A DNA stretch of 64,000 nucleotides from Lycorma delicatula (taxonomy: Eukaryota > Arthropoda > Insecta > Hemiptera > Fulgoridae): contig NC_134457.1 in NCBI RefSeq assembly GCF_047948215.1, positions 84,544,898 to 84,608,897 on the forward strand, written 5' to 3'. The translations under genes and the position numbers were made by a program. This document shows, piece by piece, positions 59,935 to 64,000 of the stretch (position 1 is its first letter; each line of letters opens with the position of its first letter). Below the pieces are notes generated by a model. The model made no database searches, had not been told where the DNA came from, and saw only the letters and a program-made list of their open reading frames with translations.

Positions 59935-60682
59935 TTAACCATGATATAATCTATCTGATATCATATATCTTGCAGTATCGCCTGGATTTTTCCATATGTA
60001 TATTCTTCTATTATTATTTTTAAACTGGGTGTTGGCAATTACTAAATTGTACTTCGTGCAAAACTCTATAAGTCGGTCCCCTCTTTCATTCCTTTTGACC
60101 AGCCCGTATTCACCCACTATATTTCCTTCTTTGCCTTTTCGAATGCTTGCATTCCAATTTACAACTATTATTAAATTTTCATCGTCTTTTATGTGTTTAA
60201 TTACTTCGTCAATTTCTTCATATACACATTCTACCTCATCGTCATCATGGGCGCTTGTAAATATATAGGTGTTAACAATCGTTGTCGGTTTAGGTTTTGA
60301 TTTTATCCTTATTACAATGATTATATCGCTATGCATTTTGAAATATTCTACTCTCTTCCCTATCTTCTTGTTCATTACGAAACCTACTCCTGCCTGCCCA
60401 TTATTTGAATCTGAGTTAATTATTCTACCTGACCAAAATTCGTTTTCCTCTTCCCACCGAACATTGCTAATTCCTTCTACATCTACATTTATACTATCCA
60501 TTTCCCTTTAAATTTTCTAACCTACAAACCTCTTTTAGACTTCTAACATTCCACGCTCTGACTCGTAGAATGTTATTTTTTAATTTTCTGGTGACCCCTT
60601 CCTTAGTAGTCGCCACCCGGAGATCCGAACGGGGGACTAGTTTACCTCCGGAATATTTTACCAAGGAAGGCGCCTCCATCAT
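59935..60682 (-). pseudogene. RTE-type endonuclease remnant
   Basis: Starts at ATG 60682 (MEAPSLVKYSGGKLVPRS) with RVRAWNVRSLKEVCRLENLK (endonuclease start, TWNVRSL block), a frameshift near 60500, then DVEGISNVRWEEENEFWSGR (normally ISExRW), AGVGFVMNKKI and NTYIFTSAHDDD (normally YAPT). The block normally GDFNA reads VNWNA, so the catalytic Asp is Asn. It continues VGEYGLVKRNERGDRLIEFC and RRIYIWKNPGD; the following QIDY is altered to YMIS. The enzyme would nick target DNA but is dead here. Confidence 0.85.
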
Positions 60683-60965
60683 TGCTATATGATAATGCAG
60701 AGCTACATTTTCTTGGGAAAAATCAGCTGTAGTTTTCTATTGCTTTTCAGCTGCGCATTACTCAGAAGACTGAGAGATGTTGATATGGCCGTTTAAGTCG
60801 TCCTGACCTACGCCATTAACAACTACTGAAAGAGCTGCTGCCCTCTTTCAGGGTTCTCAACAGATACCTGTCCGATATGGTTGCACCTTCGGTCCGGCTA
60901 CTCTGTATAACTGAGCACTCAAGCTCTCTCACCTTCGGCAAGTTCTCATGATTCATTGAGGGAGG

Positions 60966-61504
60966 TATAAATATAACATGTATTAATGGTTACCAATGAA
61001 CTAAGCATTAGTTTTATTATACGAGAATTAACCAAATCCTTTTTTCCCCTCAACATTTTTACCAAAAAATTATCAAACCGTTATATGGGTAAAATTACAT
61101 ACAAAATATGATACTTATCTTGTCTATTTACTCGTATATGTGAGCTATAATTTTAAATATAAAATTTATATTACATTACAAAATTTTACCGACAGCAATT
61201 CAACATTTGTGATTCATAACGTTTAGTTTTAATCGATTTTATACAGATATTGTATTTTATGTTATTCTCTTACAAATGTTTTTTATTTGTAGAAGAAAAA
61301 AACCACCGCAAAGTTTATTACTGACAGCTGTTTTTTTTTGTGTAAGATTTACTTCATTACTACACTATGTATCCAAGAATAATTTATAGACTGTACTCAG
61401 TCTCTCACTACGAAATGGATTACGATTTACGGTAGGTATAAATAAACCTAGGAAAGCTATAGAAATCCATTATAATAAACACTTACAAGCTATAAGCTTA
61501 ATTC
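60966..61504. other. Short unassigned stretch
   Basis: AT-rich sequence between the RTE-type leader and the pyrimidine tract. No readable feature is seen. Confidence 0.5.
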
Positions 61505-62192
61505 ATACTCTTGACTTATTTCTATTCTTCTTTTTTCATCATCTTTATTCTATCTTTTGTTATACTTTACTCTTACGCTACAGGCTCTGTTGTTTCTTAT
61601 TCTTCTGTCGTTTCTTATTATTCTTATTCTTTAGAATCTTCAAGTTTCTTTATCTTCTCTTTTTTCTTAAAAATTGATCCATTTTTTCCATAACTTCTAA
61701 CAATTTTCTTTTCATTCTTTTTCTCAACCTCAGTTTTTTTCCTCTTTATCTCACAAATTTAATACGTTCTTCTCCTCACTTTACCTCTTCTTTTTTTCAC
61801 TGTTTAGTTTCATTCTCTCTAAAGAAAAATCCTTGTTCCTTTTCTGTGGTCCTTTTTCTTTTACTTCTCTATTTGCCTCTTCTTATTAACCTTCTTCTAA
61901 TCCTACTCCTTGTTTCTTTTTCCTTTATCTCTGATTTGCTTTACTCCTATTTATCCCCTTTTCCTCATCTTCTTATTTTCTTCACAATTCCTCTTTCCAA
62001 TATCTTTCTCTGTCTATACATTTGTTTCTTACTTATTTTCTCCTTTTTCTCCTTCTTTTTATCTTCTATATGTTCTCCACTTTTCTTCTTTTCTTTGTTT
62101 ACTACCTTCTTCTTTTTCCTATGTTTATCATAGGATTACCAGATGTTATTCTCATAGATGTGTTTTAAAACTCTTTTCTTTATAATTAATTT

Positions 62193-62224
<32 letters not shown>
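61505..62224 (+). repeat. ~720-bp pyrimidine-rich tract ending in a T28 run
   Basis: The plus strand is overwhelmingly C and T from about 61505, in irregular TTC/CTT/TCT words, interrupted near 62130-62190, then a run of 28 T at 62197-62224. Long open frames on the plus strand (61846-62133, 61910-62185) translate to Leu/Phe/Ser strings and are composition artefacts. Such strand-asymmetric polypyrimidine tracts can adopt triplex structures; no gene is visible. Confidence 0.85.
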
Positions 62225-63601
62225 GATTGTCTTATCATTTAAAGTTCGTTGTAGATTAATTATTATTTTTTTATTAATTTATTTTTTTACTGGAATTAAA
62301 ATAATTGTTTTATTTTTAATTATGATTAAATTAGTATATTTAAAAATTTTAAATCTGAATTAGGCAAAAAATAATTTCGCTTGTTTATCAAAAACATGTC
62401 CTTTATTTGTTTATTAAAGGTTTGGCTTGTTCAGTGATTTTAAATAGCCGCAGTATTTTGACTTTGCTAAGATAGCATAACAATTAATCTTTTAATTGAG
62501 GTCTGGAGTGAGTGGTTTGACGAAATTATACTTTATTTTTTTTAACTTAAAAAACTTAATTGTTGAAGAGGGACTATAAGACCCTACAGATTTTTATTTT
62601 TTTATAATACTCCCAACTGCATTTCTCGTCTATTTTTTCTAATATTACATGAAATCAAGGGTTCGTTTTTATTAAATGAATTTTACCAAATTAAATTAAT
62701 GCTATCCACCATTATTCCACTTAGTATAAAAAATTATTTTTTTCCTTCTACATCAGATGCTACTCGAGACTATATGATTGATTCTCTTTTCATCCTTTAT
62801 ACAACAATCTAATCCCGACAAATATGTGTAAATAATTAGAATAAATAAGAAATATTTTGACAAAACCACTTTTTTATTCACTTTTTATTGTTTTAATAAT
62901 TCCTGTTACTTCACTTTTTCATATTTTTCTCAGATAAAATTTTGTTTTAAATGATTTTTGCTATTCCTAATGTGTACGTAGCAATTTTTTCATCTTGTGA
63001 ACAGTAAACAACCCCATGGCTTAGTATTCAAATCCGTATAAAAGTAAGTTATCTTTACTAAAATTTAAACATTAGAATCTTCGAAAACACAAAAATTGTA
63101 ACTAAAATGTTAAATTAGTTAAATTATATTTAATTAATTTAACATTATATTTCTTATATGTTAGAGTTGAAATAATAAACATTTTTATGAGTAATATAAT
63201 AAATTTTAATGGTGACTTTTTTATATTTAATTAATAACGAGGAAAAGGTTTATTTAATCTATATGAGAATAGTTTTAACCTATCTAAAAAATGAATCATG
63301 CGAAGTAATGAAAAAATTTGTTACTAAAATATTAGATGTCTTTCAAAACTAAAATTTACCAAATAAACTGAATTATATTAGCTTACAACTGAAATTTATT
63401 ATTTTGATATAAGTGAGTATATGAATGCTTGTGTGTTTTATACCGATCGGATTGGTGACTATCAGTGAAAATAGATCAAAATAATAAAAGATCCATTTTA
63501 TAAATATATTATAGTAAAGAATATGGAATAGATGTAATAAATTTTGATACGGGTTCAGATTTAAAGTATATGAAAGTTTTAATAAAATAAGAATTACTTA
63601 C
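62225..63601. other. AT-rich stretch, probably beat intron
   Basis: Immediately downstream (on the minus strand) of the beat exon, so it is intron by the donor at 63601. It includes a SINE-A relic at 63005-63085. Otherwise AT-rich with no second beat exon recognised. Confidence 0.55.
63005..63085 (-). mobile_element. SINE-A relic
   Basis: Minus strand reads GTTTAAATTTTAGTAAAGAT then AACTTACTTTTATACGGATTTGAATACTA, aligning with the box-B-to-body part of the SINE-A copies (GGTTCAAATCCTAGTAAAGGAG...TTTTATACGGATTTAGAATACTA). Both ends are missing. Confidence 0.5.
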
Positions 63602-63813
63602 GTCGACAAGAACTCCAGGTAAAGAAAATACTCTTGTTGGAGGGGATTCCTTCGGAACATATCGATAAAATTCGTGATCTTCTCTGTACCATTTGATAGA
63701 ATATAATGCTTCACCGTTTTCTAAATCATAATCGCACGACAGAAATACTGGATTTCCACGAATCACTGCTTCAGGTACAGATATTTTCAAACCGCGCAAA
63801 CATTCCGCTATCC
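63602..63813 (-). CDS. beat: Beaten-path (beat) family, Ig-domain exon
   Basis: One internal exon, 212 bp: acceptor TTGTTGCAG before 63813 and donor GTAAGT from 63601. Phase: two bases complete a split codon, then 70 codons ending in Asp. It reads IAECLRGLKISVPEAV at the start, LSCDYDLE (first Ig cysteine), LYSIKWYR (core Trp), EFYRYVPKE and FSLPGVLVD at the end. The order is characteristic of the first Ig domain of Beat proteins, secreted or membrane-attached adhesion proteins that bind Side receptors in axon guidance and synapse matching in flies. The second Ig cysteine must lie in the next exon, leftwards, not found here. Reading beyond 63602 is intron and soon stops. Which beat paralogue it is cannot be told from 70 residues. 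The neighbouring sequence gives no sign of decay: no stop and consensus splice sites. Confidence 0.9.
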
Positions 63814-64000
63814 CTGCAACAAGATTATAAATTATAAAAAAAAAGAATCATAAAAGTTATTCTTTCATTTTTTTATTTACAAATAATTTTTAATTATAAG
63901 TAAAAATAATTTACAAATTATATTTAAATAAACCACAAACCACTTTCGTTCATCTTAAAATTATTATAAGAAACCAAATTATCTATAATTTATATCCAAA
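63814..64000. other. Beat intron upstream of the Ig exon
   Basis: AT-rich sequence preceding the acceptor on the minus strand. No other exon is seen before the window edge. Confidence 0.6.

Larger units (their letters stand above)
57700..60965 (-). mobile_element. RTE-type LINE relic, near full length
   Basis: Read leftwards. A GC-richer 5' leader lies at about 60965-60690. Coding remnants for endonuclease (60682-59935), linker (59843-59286), RT (about 59280-58400) and C-terminal part (58395-58003) follow. The 3' end reads GAATCGTGGAGAGGTGCATC then AAATCAGTCAAATGACTGAA and GACAAAAAAAA, ending as a T-run at 57705-57718 on the plus strand. Order, size (~3.2 kb) and the 3' sequence fit an RTE-type LINE. 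Frameshifts and stops occur throughout, so it is inactive. Target-site duplication could not be resolved in the AT-rich flanks. Confidence 0.88.

Noticed and set aside
57660..61000. Target-site duplication for the RTE-type LINE
   Set aside because: Only imperfect AT-rich matches (TATTTATAC against TATTTTTAC in minus orientation) were seen, which is expected by chance in these flanks.
61846..62185. Hydrophobic 'membrane-like' open frames
   Set aside because: Leu/Phe strings are the direct outcome of the C/T-only composition of the tract.

Overview
This window looks like AT-rich, TE-crowded nuclear DNA of an insect. The evidence is animal-type LINEs (Jockey, R1 and RTE clades), mariner transposases, tRNA-derived SINEs, dinucleotide microsatellites and one spliced exon of the arthropod beaten-path (beat) family. 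The repertoire would fit a hemipteran, but that is an inference. No bacterial-type genes, operons, tRNA genes, rRNA genes or CRISPR arrays are visible. The only protein-coding host sequence I can support is the beat Ig exon at 63602-63813 (minus strand). Almost everything to its left is mobile DNA, relics or unassigned AT-rich sequence, and much of it may be one long beat intron.

Layout. 1-3255: AT-rich sequence with a SINE relic and a possible small exon. 3256-17805: a 7.27-kb segment present twice head to tail, apparently identical except for one TA unit in a microsatellite; each unit carries the same broken mariner-like transposase. The duplicated segment ends inside the left arm of a ~700-bp palindrome (17715-18415). 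18416-27000: AT-rich DNA with two SINE-A copies (one with a 13-bp target-site duplication), a 144-bp MITE-like element, a second long palindrome (22695-22898) and several microsatellites. 27060-28900: decayed Jockey-type LINE, minus strand. 32225-35677: a 5'-truncated Jockey-type copy ('LINE-A') abutting a 5'-truncated R1-type element with a 436-residue open reading frame. 35808-36985: a Jockey RT relic between two ~138-bp direct repeats. 39168-40504: the 5' part of an R1-type element starting right after a (TA)n tract, joined to a truncated irritans-type mariner (40505-41584).

46477-51303: the most complete mobile element, a 4.8-kb Jockey-type LINE with leader, ORF1, endonuclease, RT, RNase H and 3' region. 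It is bounded by a perfect 13-bp target-site duplication but carries an internal deletion and frameshifts. 53333-54230: a truncated mariner inserted beside a Jockey RT fragment. 54390-55050: an inverted pair of SINE-B elements around a possible copia relic. 57700-60965: a decayed RTE-type LINE, minus strand. 61505-62224: a ~0.7-kb pyrimidine-rich tract. 63602-63813: the beat exon.

The elements do not form a pathway. They record successive insertion, nesting, truncation and one recent (or artefactual) segmental duplication. No element in the window looks capable of moving by itself. The most informative observation is the placement of the duplication breakpoint inside a large palindrome, with 5 bp of microhomology.
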